Source: Brevibacillus dissolubilis
GTDB taxonomy: Bacteria; Bacillota; Bacilli; Brevibacillales; Brevibacillaceae
Direction: 5' to 3'
Assembly (NCBI RefSeq): GCF_006170445.1
Contig: NZ_VCNA01000005.1
Span: forward strand, 62,001-126,000
DNA: 64,000 nucleotides
Part shown: positions 47,765-56,508 of the stretch, in pieces
How positions within the stretch are numbered: the first letter of the stretch is position 1
How the letters are laid out: every line of letters begins with the position of its first letter
Program-made: the position numbers and the translations under genes
Notes under the pieces: generated by a model
What the model saw: only the letters and a program-made list of their open reading frames with translations
Database searches by the model: none
What the model was told of the DNA's origin: nothing

Positions 47765-48688
47765 ATGAACCAGCGAACCGTACGTGTCAAAGTGCCTGCG
47801 AGCACGGCGAATCTCGGACCGGGTTTTGATGCGGTTGGGATGGCATTTCAGCTCTATACAACGATTGAGATGCGCTTGGCTTCTGAGACAAAGCTGGTCC
47901 TGCATGGAGAAGAGCTTGCACAGGTTCCAACCGATAAAACCAACCTGCTCTATGAAGTCGCAGCACTCTTGTTTCAGCGGGCGGGACTGACTCCGCCAGA
48001 GTTGTATATGGAGGTATCTACTGATGTGCCGATGACCCGTGGCCTGGGAAGCAGTGCTGCAGCGATTGTCGGTGCGCTGGTAGCGGCGAACACACTGGCA
48101 GATGAGCCATTCACCCGTGATGAACTTTTTGCCATGGCAAGTAATCTGGAGGGGCATCCTGATAATGTGGGTGCGTCCCTCTTCGGTGGGGTTGTAGTCG
48201 CCACCATGCCTGAGTCGGAGGAAAAGCCGGTTCCTTATGTTCGTTTTGACTCACCAAAAGGCTTGCAGACACTGGTGATCATCCCGGATTTTTGGTTGCC
48301 GACAGAAGAAGCCCGTCAGGTTCTCCCGGAGATGTATCCGCGTAAAGACCTGGTGTATAATGTCGGACGCAGCAGTCTGCTTGTAGCGGCACTTGCCCAA
48401 GGCCGTCTTGATCTACTGGCAGAAGCGATGAAAGATCGCCTGCACCAGCCGTACCGCAGTAAACTGATCCCAGGTCTGTCCGAGATTCTCGCGGAAGCGA
48501 CTCAGCACGGTGCCATCGGGGCAGCGCTGAGCGGAGCAGGACCGACGATTTTGTGCTTTTATCAATCCGACGAACAACATGCCACGTTGCTTGACTTTGT
48601 CGGCCGCGTGATGAATCAGCACGGCATCAGCTATCGTGCCTTAGTGTTGCCAGTTGATGAGACAGGTGTTACCATAGAGATCATCTAA
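47765..48688 (+). CDS. thrB: Homoserine kinase
   Basis: 307-residue GHMP-family kinase making O-phosphohomoserine, the substrate of ThrC. N-terminal VPASTANLGPGFDAVGMAF, the ATP-binding TRGLGSSAAAIVGALVAAN near residue 93 and the C-terminal GAALSGAGPTILCF are diagnostic. The hom-thrC-thrB order is the Bacillus arrangement. Confidence 0.97.
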   Translation: MNQRTVRVKVPASTANLGPGFDAVGMAFQLYTTIEMRLASETKLVLHGEELAQVPTDKTNLLYEVAALLFQRAGLTPPELYMEVSTDVPMTRGLGSSAAAIVGALVAANTLADEPFTRDELFAMASNLEGHPDNVGASLFGGVVVATMPESEEKPVPYVRFDSPKGLQTLVIIPDFWLPTEEARQVLPEMYPRKDLVYNVGRSSLLVAALAQGRLDLLAEAMKDRLHQPYRSKLIPGLSEILAEATQHGAIGAALSGAGPTILCFYQSDEQHATLLDFVGRVMNQHGISYRALVLPVDETGVTIEII

Positions 48689-48733
48689 AAGAGAGAGATA
48701 CAGAATTCAACATGGATAGGAGTCAATATAGAT

Positions 48734-49594
48734 ATGGGAAAAACCCTTGCTTTTCTCGGTCCAAGAGGCACGTTTACGGAGGAAGCGGCCCGTTCTTTCC
48801 CGATTGCCGAGGAGGTACAGAGACAGCCCCTGGCGAGTGTCATCGACGTGTTGCAGGCAGTGGCCAGCGGTCGGGTGGACTTAGGGGTTGTGCCGCTGGA
48901 AAACTCCATCGAGGGCTCTGTCAATGCAACACTGGACTGGCTGATTCACCAAGAGGACGACTTGCCGATTCTTGCAGAGCTTGCCTTGCCGATCACTCAG
49001 CATCTGCTGGTGGCAAAACGGCCTGAACCATTGCCGCTTGGGCGGATTACCAAGGTGCTGTCTCATCCCCATGCGATCGCTCAGTGTCATCATTTTCTTC
49101 AGAAGCATCTTCCTGAAGTGGAGATTGAGTACACCAACAGCACCGCAATGGCGGCCAAAATGGTGAGCGAAGCACCCGACCAGCCTTGGGCAGCCATCGG
49201 GACGAAGCTGAATACGGAGCTGTATCCGTTAGTACTGGCCGAAGAAAGCATTCAAGATTTCTCGAACAACTACACCAAATTCATTCTTGTCGGCAAGGAG
49301 TCTGTCCCATTGCCTGTGAGTGAGCAGGAGAAGACAACGGTGCTGGTTACGTTGCCTGAGGATTTTCCAGGGGCGCTTTATCAGGCACTGGCTGCTTTTG
49401 CATGGCGCAAGATCAACTTGTCGCGGATTGAATCTCGTCCAACGAAAAAAGGACTCGGAAGCTACCACTTCATCCTCGACATTGAGCAGAAGGTCGATGA
49501 TGTCCTGTTGCCGGGAGCTTTTGCAGAGATCGAGGCGCTGGGTTGTCAGATCAGACAGCTTGGCAGTTACCCGTTCTTTTTGCACCGTTCATAA
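48734..49594 (+). CDS. pheA: Prephenate dehydratase
   Basis: 286-residue monofunctional enzyme turning prephenate into phenylpyruvate. The periplasmic-binding-like catalytic domain starts LAFLGPRGTFTEEAA and includes LGVVPLENSIEGSVNATLD. The regulatory ACT domain has the Phe-binding pattern SRIESRPTKKGLGSYHFILD near 232-251. No fused chorismate mutase is present. It is in the same run as pheB and hom. Confidence 0.96.
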   Translation: MGKTLAFLGPRGTFTEEAARSFPIAEEVQRQPLASVIDVLQAVASGRVDLGVVPLENSIEGSVNATLDWLIHQEDDLPILAELALPITQHLLVAKRPEPLPLGRITKVLSHPHAIAQCHHFLQKHLPEVEIEYTNSTAMAAKMVSEAPDQPWAAIGTKLNTELYPLVLAEESIQDFSNNYTKFILVGKESVPLPVSEQEKTTVLVTLPEDFPGALYQALAAFAWRKINLSRIESRPTKKGLGSYHFILDIEQKVDDVLLPGAFAEIEALGCQIRQLGSYPFFLHRS

Positions 49595-49623
49595 AAGAAA
49601 TATACCGATTTGTCGAAAAAGCA

Positions 49624-49652
49624 TTGACGAGGGTTATCCCTCGTCTTATAAT
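49624..49652 (+). promoter_or_regulatory. Sigma-A promoter of ilvE with a palindromic spacer
   Basis: TTGACG (49624-49629) and a perfect TATAAT (49647-49652) with exactly 17 bases between. An inverted repeat with 8-base arms, GACGAGGG (49626-49633) and CCCTCGTC (49638-49645), fills the spacer and overlaps the -35. This is the classic position for a repressor operator, although the regulator is unknown. Confidence 0.75.
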
Positions 49653-49707
49653 CTTCTACATATTCTGAATACTTGTGCTAGTGGGAACCTTGGAGGGAAG
49701 AAACCAT

Positions 49708-50589
49708 ATGAGCCAGAAAATCTATTTGAATGGTCAATTTGTAGACAAAGAAAACGCAAAAGTTTCTGTGTATGATCATGGATTCTTATATGGAGACGGT
49801 ATTTTTGAAGGAATTCGTGTCTACGATGGCAATGTATTTAAACTTCAGGAGCATATCGAGCGTCTGTACGAATCCGCACTGTCGATCATGCTTCATATCC
49901 CGATGACCATTGAAGAGATGATGGAAGCTACATGTGAAACCGTACGTCAAAATCAACTCCGCGACGCTTATATCCGTCTCGTCATCTCCCGTGGTGACGG
50001 TAATCTGGGTCTGGACCCGCGCAGTTGTAAAGCACCAAATATCGTAATCATCGTGGAGCAGCTGCAATTGTTCCCGGCTGAACTTTATCAAACTGGGATG
50101 CGCATCGTGACCGTGCCAACCCGCCGCAATAAGCCAGATGCACTCAACCCAAAAATCAAGTCTCTGAACTACCTGAACAACGTAATGGTTCGCATGGAAG
50201 CAACCGCTGCCGGTGTATCCGAAGCGCTCATGCTGAACAGTGAAGGATATGTGTGTGAAGGCTCCGGCGATAACATTTTCCTCGTGAAAAAAGGTGTTCT
50301 CTACACTCCGCCAGCTTACCTCGGCGCTCTGCAAGGCATCACCCGCGATTCCATCATGGAAATCGCGGAGCGTAAGGGCTATGTGATCAAAGAACAGCCA
50401 TTTACCCGCCATGATGTGTACGTCGCAGACGAAGTCTTCCTGACCGGTACGGCTGCTGAAGTCATCCCTGTCATCGAAGTGGACGGTCGCCCGATCAAGG
50501 ATGGCAAACCAGGCCCTGTCACCCATGACCTCCTCGACGAATTCCGCAAGTTCGTGAAGGAAGACGGCGTGAAGGTGTACGCGGAATAG
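49708..50589 (+). CDS. ilvE: Branched-chain amino acid aminotransferase (fold-type IV)
   Basis: 293-residue PLP enzyme catalysing the last step of Leu, Ile and Val synthesis. The PLP lysine is Lys151 in PKIKSLNYLNNVM, with EGSGDNIFLVK and TGTAAEVIPV for phosphate and substrate binding. The start is ATG 49708 after GGAGGGAAG. An upstream frame from 49675 is rejected. It has its own promoter and terminator. D-amino-acid transaminase is a related alternative, but the SLNYLNNVM segment favours IlvE. Confidence 0.92.
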   Translation: MSQKIYLNGQFVDKENAKVSVYDHGFLYGDGIFEGIRVYDGNVFKLQEHIERLYESALSIMLHIPMTIEEMMEATCETVRQNQLRDAYIRLVISRGDGNLGLDPRSCKAPNIVIIVEQLQLFPAELYQTGMRIVTVPTRRNKPDALNPKIKSLNYLNNVMVRMEATAAGVSEALMLNSEGYVCEGSGDNIFLVKKGVLYTPPAYLGALQGITRDSIMEIAERKGYVIKEQPFTRHDVYVADEVFLTGTAAEVIPVIEVDGRPIKDGKPGPVTHDLLDEFRKFVKEDGVKVYAE

Positions 50590-50680
50590 GAAGCAAGCTG
50601 GATCAGATTTGAGAAGCTTTTTTGGATAGGAAACAGAAAAAGAAAAGATTGAATGACTATGTACGTAGTTGTTTGAAGGG

Positions 50681-50717
50681 AAGCATCCTGTCTTTTGTGG
50701 ACAGGGTGCTTTTTTTA
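50681..50717 (+). terminator. Intrinsic terminator after ilvE
   Basis: AAGCATCCTGTC pairs with GACAGGGTGCTT (one G-U) around a short loop, followed by seven T. Confidence 0.9.
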
Positions 50718-50755
50718 TTTGATTTCTTTTATTTTATCTTTCAACAAAAGCTGGT

Positions 50756-50974
50756 GGAGATGAGGCGGAGGCAGGGGAGTTTACCTCCTTTAAAAATCTG
50801 CTCAGCGGAGGGAAAATAACGGGCGGGTTTAGCTTCCTTGAATCTGCTAAGGGGAAACCACTTCGTACGATTAGGCTTCTTCGAACCCTTTTGCCCCGAA
50901 GGAGACCGTTATTTTTGACAGCATCCATGCAGATTTTTAACAGAGGTAAAATAACATGCCTCCGCCTCATCTCC
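50756..50974 (+). repeat. Palindromic structured element, copy D
   Basis: A perfect 18-base outer stem joins 50756-50773 and 50957-50974. The second stem pairs 50781-50801 with 50929-50949 at 19 of 21 positions. AGCGGA lies at 50804; the right-hand motif is degenerate (GACAGCATCC, 50917-50926). Third stem: AAAATAACGG (50813) with CCGTTATTTT (50906). The core GGGGAAA (50851) and TTTTGCCCC (50889) flank GGCTTCTTCGAACC. It follows the ilvE terminator by about 40 bases. Confidence 0.87.
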
Positions 50975-51007
50975 TATCTCCGACCAGACCTTTTATTTAG
51001 ACCCCAG

Positions 51008-51042
51008 CCCATAGGAGCAAAATGCCTATGGGTGCATACCAT
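51008..51042 (+). promoter_or_regulatory. Palindrome and possible sporulation -10 before the SafA-like gene
   Basis: CCCATAGG (51008) and CCTATGGG (51025) form a perfect 8-base inverted repeat. CATACCAT (51035-51042) follows and resembles the sigma-E -10. No good -35 is seen; the palindrome occupies that place and may bind a regulator. Confidence 0.35.
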
Positions 51043-51083
51043 GTAGGGACGTTAAGCAAGATGCAAGAGGGGAGAGTCTTTAC

Positions 51084-52340
51084 GTGAAGATCCATACCGT
51101 TCAAAAAGGCGATACCATGTGGAAGATCGCGAAAAAATATGGTGTTGACTTTCAAGCACTTCTCCGTGCAAACACCCAGTTGAAGAATCCTGATAAGATT
51201 ATGCCGGGGATGAAGATTAAGGTCCCGACAAATCAGTCATCTGTTCGTCCGCAAACCCAGGCTGCTGAAGATTTTGTCGTTCCTTCACCAAAGGAGCAGC
51301 AATTGCCGATCTTTGAGCAACGTCCTATTAAGGAACAACCGATTCAACCACCGATTCCGGAGCCGATTGGAGGTCTGCCTAGCGAGGAATCTCCAGCTCC
51401 AACCCCAGTCCCTGCACCCCAAGCAGAAGTACCACCGGCACCGGTAATGCCTGAAGTGGTTTCACCTGAGATGGAAGAGTCTCCAATACCTGCTCCGGCA
51501 CCACGTCCAGCTCCCACACCTATGCCAGCACCGCAAGCCCGTCCGTATGTCCCGCCTGTACAGCAGCAACCGATGATGCAACGTCCTTTGAATCCACAGC
51601 CGCTCCCACCGATGATGCCACAGCCTTATATGCCGCCACAAATGATGTATCCCATGCAACCTTGCCCACCGATGATGCGGCAACCGATGAGACAGCAGCC
51701 GATCCCACAACAGCCAATGGTTCGACCGCCGATGACCCAGCAGCCGATGGTCCGTCCACCAATGGTACAGCAGCCCCTTCCACAACAACCGATGCAGCAG
51801 CCTACGATTCGCATCCAGATTCAAGAACACATGATGGAGCAACGCCCGATGCATGCACAGCCGTTCCTGCCGCATGTACCGCCACTCTGTCCACCAGCAC
51901 CGGCGAATCCACTTGTCCGCCCAATGCCTAATATGGCCCCAGGCTATGATTCCTGCGACGATGCTTCTTCTTATTCTTCCTATAGCAGAGAGTACGACAG
52001 CAGTTCACAAGAGAGCAGAGACTACCGTTACCCAAGTCACCACGATCATTCTCACTATGATCACAGCTCTTCGTATTACTATGGACCGTCTCACCACCAT
52101 GGACACCATCCTCATGGCCACATGCCGTACATCCCGATGCACCGGGAGTCTTCGGTGGACGACAGCAGCTATCACGGTTATCATCCATACGGTGGATATC
52201 ACCCGCACCACCCACATCACCACCACCCCCATATGCACAGCCACATGTACCCTTCCTATCAAGCCATGCCTCCAGCGCCGGAGCGCGATGTATGGCCGAG
52301 TTGGGAAAAGGGACACCATGAGTCATCTTCCTCCAATTGA
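51084..52340 (+). CDS. SafA-like LysM spore coat/exosporium morphogenetic protein
   Basis: 418-residue protein with one N-terminal LysM domain (residues 1-48, KIHTVQKGDTMWKIAKKYGV to MPGMKIKVP), as in SafA, which localises to the forespore cortex-coat interface. Residues 60-230 are rich in Pro, Gln and Met (repeats like QQPMVRPPM). Residues 290-400 are extremely rich in His, Tyr and Ser (YYYGPSHHHGHHPHGHMPY), a composition typical of coat proteins. The GTG start at 51084 follows GAGGGGAGAG. It is paired with a CotS-family gene eleven bases downstream. Confidence 0.85.
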   Translation: MKIHTVQKGDTMWKIAKKYGVDFQALLRANTQLKNPDKIMPGMKIKVPTNQSSVRPQTQAAEDFVVPSPKEQQLPIFEQRPIKEQPIQPPIPEPIGGLPSEESPAPTPVPAPQAEVPPAPVMPEVVSPEMEESPIPAPAPRPAPTPMPAPQARPYVPPVQQQPMMQRPLNPQPLPPMMPQPYMPPQMMYPMQPCPPMMRQPMRQQPIPQQPMVRPPMTQQPMVRPPMVQQPLPQQPMQQPTIRIQIQEHMMEQRPMHAQPFLPHVPPLCPPAPANPLVRPMPNMAPGYDSCDDASSYSSYSREYDSSSQESRDYRYPSHHDHSHYDHSSSYYYGPSHHHGHHPHGHMPYIPMHRESSVDDSSYHGYHPYGGYHPHHPHHHHPHMHSHMYPSYQAMPPAPERDVWPSWEKGHHESSSSN

Positions 52341-52350
52341 CGAGGCTTAA

Positions 52351-53370
52351 ATGGATCAAACATTCCAGCGGTCCCTGGAAAGAGCGTTTCGCTGTCATAT
52401 TTACGGGGTGAAACAAAAACGAACGGTCTATCTCGTGCGGACCAACCGTGGTCTGTGGGTAGTGAAAGGCTACAAGGAGCTAGACAAAGCAAACTGGGTG
52501 ACCCATCTGGCTCAAGCTCTCAGGCAACAAGGGTTCTATCAGACGGTCGAGTACGTCCCGACCGAGACCAATGAGCTGGTATATCCATACGGCAACCGTT
52601 TTTTCACTGTCATGAAAGCGATTGATGGACGCGAAGCCAACTATGCTCACTCCTATGACATGAAAAAATCCATCACCACTCTTGGCAAATTCCATCAGGC
52701 GGCACAAGGGTTTCATACGATGCCAACGATTCTGGGACAGAAGCCACCGCTGATGGACAAATGGGAGCGGAGATTGGAAACATTCAAACGCATCTCAGAA
52801 AAGATTAATACCCGTGGGCCACAAAACCGTCTCGAACAAATCATCTTGAGCATGAACAAAGAGATTAAACGGGATGGGGAAGAGGCCGTAACCGCTATGA
52901 AGATCCTCCCGATCAGCGAAGAAATGAGTAAGGCCGCTACTTACGGTACATTGGCCCACCGAGATGTAGCCAGCCATAACTTTATGCTGACAGAGCCGGG
53001 AACCTGTTTCCTGATCGACCTGGATACGGTGGACCAAGACATGCAGCTCGTCGATCTCGTCCAGTTTATGAGCCGCATGCTGTTCCTGCATGGCTACAGT
53101 TTTGCCGCTTTCCAAGATGCTCTGGATTCTTACCAAAAAGTAAATCCGCTTACCGATACACAAATTACCATGCTGTATACCATGCTCCGTTATCCAGACA
53201 ACGCCCTTCGTGAAATCACCGGCATCTATGCCAAACATCCCGGCTACCGCGCCCGAGGCGTCATCCAACTACTCACCATGGAACGCACCGTTCGCCGCCA
53301 ACGCCGAAAAATGCTTGGCCTGGATGAAGAGTCCCTGCAGTCCAGATTGTGGAGCGGAGTTCAGTTATAG
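52351..53370 (+). CDS. CotS/YsxE-family spore coat kinase-like protein
   Basis: 339-residue protein of the CotS group, with an aminoglycoside phosphotransferase/protein-kinase-like fold. Segments include GLWVVKGYKELDKANWVTH near the N-terminus, LAHRDVASHNFML near residue 205 (catalytic-loop Asp) and CFLIDLDTVDQD (metal-binding position). Coat association is known for the family, while kinase activity is unproven. It sits directly after the SafA-like gene, matching the safA/spoVID-ysxE neighbourhood of Bacillus. Confidence 0.87.
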   Translation: MDQTFQRSLERAFRCHIYGVKQKRTVYLVRTNRGLWVVKGYKELDKANWVTHLAQALRQQGFYQTVEYVPTETNELVYPYGNRFFTVMKAIDGREANYAHSYDMKKSITTLGKFHQAAQGFHTMPTILGQKPPLMDKWERRLETFKRISEKINTRGPQNRLEQIILSMNKEIKRDGEEAVTAMKILPISEEMSKAATYGTLAHRDVASHNFMLTEPGTCFLIDLDTVDQDMQLVDLVQFMSRMLFLHGYSFAAFQDALDSYQKVNPLTDTQITMLYTMLRYPDNALREITGIYAKHPGYRARGVIQLLTMERTVRRQRRKMLGLDEESLQSRLWSGVQL

Positions 53371-53388
53371 AGAGAGTGTCGAGTATAA

Positions 53389-53438
53389 GAAAAGGCTGAT
53401 GACAGGTGGAAGTTGGAACCGTGTCATCGGCCTTTTTG
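53389..53438 (+). terminator. Intrinsic terminator after the CotS-like gene
   Basis: AAAAGGCTGATGAC pairs with GTCATCGGCCTTTT (one bulge) around an 18-base loop, ending in five T. Confidence 0.82.
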
Positions 53439-53439
53439 G

Positions 53440-53580
53440 TGTGTGGAGATGGCAAGGAGGGGATGGGGGAAGGAGGTTAGGGAAGGGATAAGAGAGCTGA
53501 GCCGAATAGGATAGGACAGAGAATGGGGGGAAGAAGGAGAGCAGTTGGAGAGTTAGAGTAGTTAGGTTTGGCGGTAAGCA
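53440..53580 (+). other. Purine-rich non-coding tract
   Basis: About 140 bases in which the plus strand is overwhelmingly G and A (runs like GGAGGGGATGGGGGAAGGAGG). No ribosome binding site with a sensible open frame, and no terminator. It lies between the CotS-like terminator and repeat element E. Confidence 0.6.
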
Positions 53581-53613
53581 GGCATGAGCAAGCCCCGGAT
53601 TCTACGATAGCTG

Positions 53614-53845
53614 GTGGGAGAGGTGACGGCTGGCAAGAAGCGAGCCTCTTTGGATTCCCCACTCAGCGGAGAGGAAGACAAGGGCGCACTACTTCTTTGA
53701 ATCCTCTCAGGGTCAACCTCATCGCCTGAATCTGCTTCCCCGAAATTTTTGACCCGAACCAGCCCTTGTCTTCCTCGTAGCGGACAGTTCCCCTTCTTAC
53801 GAAGGGAATCCAACAAGGCGAGCATCTTGCCAGCCGTCGCCTCTC
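53614..53845 (+). repeat. Palindromic structured element, copy E
   Basis: Outer arms of 26 bases (53614-53639 and 53820-53845) pair with few mismatches. Second stem: 53643-53657 with 53802-53816 (13 of 15). AGCGGA lies at 53663 and AGCGGAC at 53777. Third stem: a perfect 15-base pairing of 53669-53683 with 53760-53774. The core pair is GGGTCAA (53708) with TTGACCC (53747), a compensated change relative to GGGGCAA/TTGCCCC in copies B and C. It lies between two convergent genes. Confidence 0.88.
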
Positions 53846-53862
53846 CCCGCACCCAACACATA

Positions 53863-53897
53863 AAAAAGGAACCGGGGAAAATCCCCGATTCCTCTTT
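53863..53897 (-). terminator. Intrinsic terminator of the nucleotidase gene
   Basis: On the minus strand GGAATCGGGG pairs with CCCCGGTTCC (one G-U) around ATTTT, followed by six T. Confidence 0.88.
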
Positions 53898-53918
53898 CCA
53901 ACAACAAATACCGAAAGC

Positions 53919-56201
53919 TTACTTCACCACTACACCAAACGTGTCTTGGATCAGACCTGCTGGCAGGTACAGTTTGCTGTTATCAAGTTTTGCGTTAACG
54001 GCTACTTTCTTGCCGTTTACAGTTGCTTCAGCTGCGCCCAGTACATACGCTACTTTTGCAGTACCTTTTGTCAGGGTAACAGTGCGGGAAGCTTTATCGT
54101 ATGCGACAGCGATACCGAGGCTGTCAGCAGTTGTACGAACCGCAATGAGTTCTTTTGGATCTTTCTTCACTACCGGAGCTGGAGTAGCCGGAGTTGCTGG
54201 CTTAGCAGGGGTAGTTGGAGTTGTAGAAGCTTGACCTTTGGACAGGTCGATGGAGTATTTACCAAAGCCGGACTCAAGGGTGCTGATGAACTTGATGTTG
54301 CCCAGTTTTTCAGCCGCTGCTTGCGCGTTAGGGGAGGTTTCGAATACAACGTTTGCTTTGCCGTTGATTGGAGCGAAAGACCAGTTGTTGTCAGCCGCAG
54401 GGTTTACGGTTTTGAGAGAAGAGATATAACCGATGACCACTTGACGGTTTTCATCTGGAGAATCTACGATGATGTTTTGACCTTTGAGGCCAGGGAAGTT
54501 ACCGCCGCCGCTTGCACGGTAGTTGTTGGTTACAACCACGAATTTTTGCTCAGGATCGATAGCTTTGCCTTGGAAGGTAAGATTTTTGATCCGGCTGGAG
54601 TTCGCATTTACCACGTTACCTTTTGCATCGTATTTAGCAGGTTGAGTAACGTCGATTTGGTAGCTGACACCGTCAATAACATCGTAGTTGTAAGTTGGGA
54701 AGTCATTGTTGATCAGGGATTGTTCTTCGGTTTTGTTCGGATCGATTTGGTTGAACTGACCTGCTGCCATTTCGAGCCATTCTTTTACTTCAGAGCCTTT
54801 GAGCAGAACTGCTTTCAGGGTGTTTGGATAGATGTAGAGGTCAGATACGTTTTTCACAGCGATGGTGCCTGCTGGGATGTCAGTGTAGTAGCTAGCGCCA
54901 CTGCGTCCACCTGCTTTGAATGGAGCACCTGCGGAGAGAACTGGAATACCGTCGTACTCAGTACCTTTGATGGATTGCTCTACATACCATTTTTGAGCGT
55001 TGGTAACGATTTGGATGGATGGGTCGTCATTTACCAGCGCGAAATAGCTGTTGATTGGAGCGGTTGTTTTACCAACTGGACCGCGTACATATTCGAGTGT
55101 ACCTTCATGCTCATGCTTCACGGCATCGAGGATCGCTTGGTCAGCATCAGCAAGGGATTTTTTGTTGGTTTTGTCGTAGATTGGGCGTGCTTGGGATTGG
55201 GTATCCACTACAGACCATTTGCCGTCTACTTGTTGGAGAGTGAGGTCGATGACACCGAGGTGGTCGCCCCAGAAACCAGGCATTACAGAAGCTTTGCCGT
55301 TGATGGTACCTTTGGCTGCGTCTACGCCTTTGATGTTATCAAAACCTGTGCCTGGGAATACTTTATGGGAATGTCCGAAGAGGATTGCGTCAATGCCTTC
55401 TACTTGGGACAGGTAGTAAACAGCATTTTCATCGTTGCCTTTGGATGGAGCCGCTTCAAAACCGGAGTGCGGGATTGCTACGATGATGTCAGCGCCTTCC
55501 GCTTTCATCTTAGGAACGAATTTGTTAGCGGTTTCTACGATGTCTTTCGCAATCACTTTACCTTCGAGGTTTGCTTTGTCCCACTGCATAACTTGCGGTG
55601 GCACGAAACCGATTACACCCACTTTGAGGGTTACTTCTTTGCCCGCTTCATCTACGAATTTTTTCTCGAGGATGCGGTATGGTGTGAAGAAGTTTTTGTC
55701 ATTGTCAGGATTGTTATCCTTGTCATCTACATAAACGTTTGCATTTACATAAGGGAACTTCGCGCCTTTGAGGCTGTTGTCGAGGAACTCAAGGCCATAG
55801 TTGAACTCGTGGTTCCCGATGTTACCCATATCGTAGTTCAGTTGGTTCATCGCTTTGTATACAGGGTGAACTTCGCCAGCTTTGAGAGGCTTGATTTTTG
55901 CCATGTAGTCGCCGAGTGGGTTACCTTGGAGCAGGTCACCGTTGTCGAACAGCAGGCTGTTTTTTACTTCGGTACGAGCGTTTTTGATGAGTGTAGCTGT
56001 TTTAGCCAGACCAAACTCATTGGTAGGGGCATCTTTATAGTAATCATAGTTGACTACATTCACGTGGATGTCTGTGGTTTCAAGAATACGCAGTTTCAGG
56101 GTGCTGGATGCTTCCGCACTAACAGATGAAGTTGGAATAGCCAGAGCACTTACAACCAGAGAAGAAGCCAGCAAACGATTCATATGATTCTTCTTACGCA
56201 A
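53919..56201 (-). CDS. Secreted 2',3'-cyclic-nucleotide 2'-phosphodiesterase/3'-nucleotidase-like protein
   Basis: 760-residue exported metallophosphoesterase that releases phosphate from extracellular nucleotides. The TTG start at 56201 follows AAGGGGG by eight bases. A signal peptide ends near VSA-EAS. The catalytic domain begins LRILETTDIHVNV, with GNIGNHEFNYGLEF and ILFGHSHKVFPG metal-site motifs. The 5'-nucleotidase C-terminal domain (about 380-610) follows. After a Thr/Pro linker, residues about 675-760 form a copper-amine-oxidase-N-like stalk domain (RTVTLTKGTAKVAYVLGAAE), not an LPXTG anchor. It is close to YfkN and CpdB. Confidence 0.92.
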   Translation of the reverse strand: MRKKNHMNRLLASSLVVSALAIPTSSVSAEASSTLKLRILETTDIHVNVVNYDYYKDAPTNEFGLAKTATLIKNARTEVKNSLLFDNGDLLQGNPLGDYMAKIKPLKAGEVHPVYKAMNQLNYDMGNIGNHEFNYGLEFLDNSLKGAKFPYVNANVYVDDKDNNPDNDKNFFTPYRILEKKFVDEAGKEVTLKVGVIGFVPPQVMQWDKANLEGKVIAKDIVETANKFVPKMKAEGADIIVAIPHSGFEAAPSKGNDENAVYYLSQVEGIDAILFGHSHKVFPGTGFDNIKGVDAAKGTINGKASVMPGFWGDHLGVIDLTLQQVDGKWSVVDTQSQARPIYDKTNKKSLADADQAILDAVKHEHEGTLEYVRGPVGKTTAPINSYFALVNDDPSIQIVTNAQKWYVEQSIKGTEYDGIPVLSAGAPFKAGGRSGASYYTDIPAGTIAVKNVSDLYIYPNTLKAVLLKGSEVKEWLEMAAGQFNQIDPNKTEEQSLINNDFPTYNYDVIDGVSYQIDVTQPAKYDAKGNVVNANSSRIKNLTFQGKAIDPEQKFVVVTNNYRASGGGNFPGLKGQNIIVDSPDENRQVVIGYISSLKTVNPAADNNWSFAPINGKANVVFETSPNAQAAAEKLGNIKFISTLESGFGKYSIDLSKGQASTTPTTPAKPATPATPAPVVKKDPKELIAVRTTADSLGIAVAYDKASRTVTLTKGTAKVAYVLGAAEATVNGKKVAVNAKLDNSKLYLPAGLIQDTFGVVVK

Positions 56202-56508
56202 AGGTAAATCCCCCTTAATAATTATATATAATACAAATTCAGAACAGTTAAGATATTACCACAAAATGATAGTTGTCGACAGGTCAATTCATAAAATGAT
56301 AAAAAAAATTTAAAAGCATGAAAATAATGGGTGTTTTTATGTATTTCATGAATATTCCGGGAGTTACAAACTTGAAAGTATAAACAATTGTAAACAGCTC
56401 GTCGAAATGTTGAATTTTGGTGAAGATTAGTAGAAAAGAGGGTATATCACGAAAGCCCCATGGTGAAACTAGAAATGGAAATAAAGCCGGAAAAAGGGGC
56501 AAGTTACA
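56202..56508. other. AT-rich divergent intergenic region
   Basis: Separates the minus-strand nucleotidase from bofC. On the minus strand TTAACT, a 17-base spacer and TATATA (56225-56253) form a weak candidate promoter for the nucleotidase. No convincing bofC promoter, hairpin or gene is visible. Confidence 0.5.

Noticed and set aside
50756-50974. Reading the element arms as ordinary bidirectional terminators
   Set aside because: Arms are much longer than terminators, lack T-runs at the stem end, have large structured interiors, and separate dedicated terminators lie beside them.
51662-52350. Overlapping frames inside the SafA-like gene
   Set aside because: Low-complexity DNA opens other frames by chance; the LysM-bearing frame explains the region.
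53946-56129. A 727-residue open frame on the plus strand, antisense to the nucleotidase gene
   Set aside because: No known domain, poor starts and no ribosome binding site. The opposite frame has a signal peptide and intact metallophosphoesterase motifs, so this is a codon-bias shadow.
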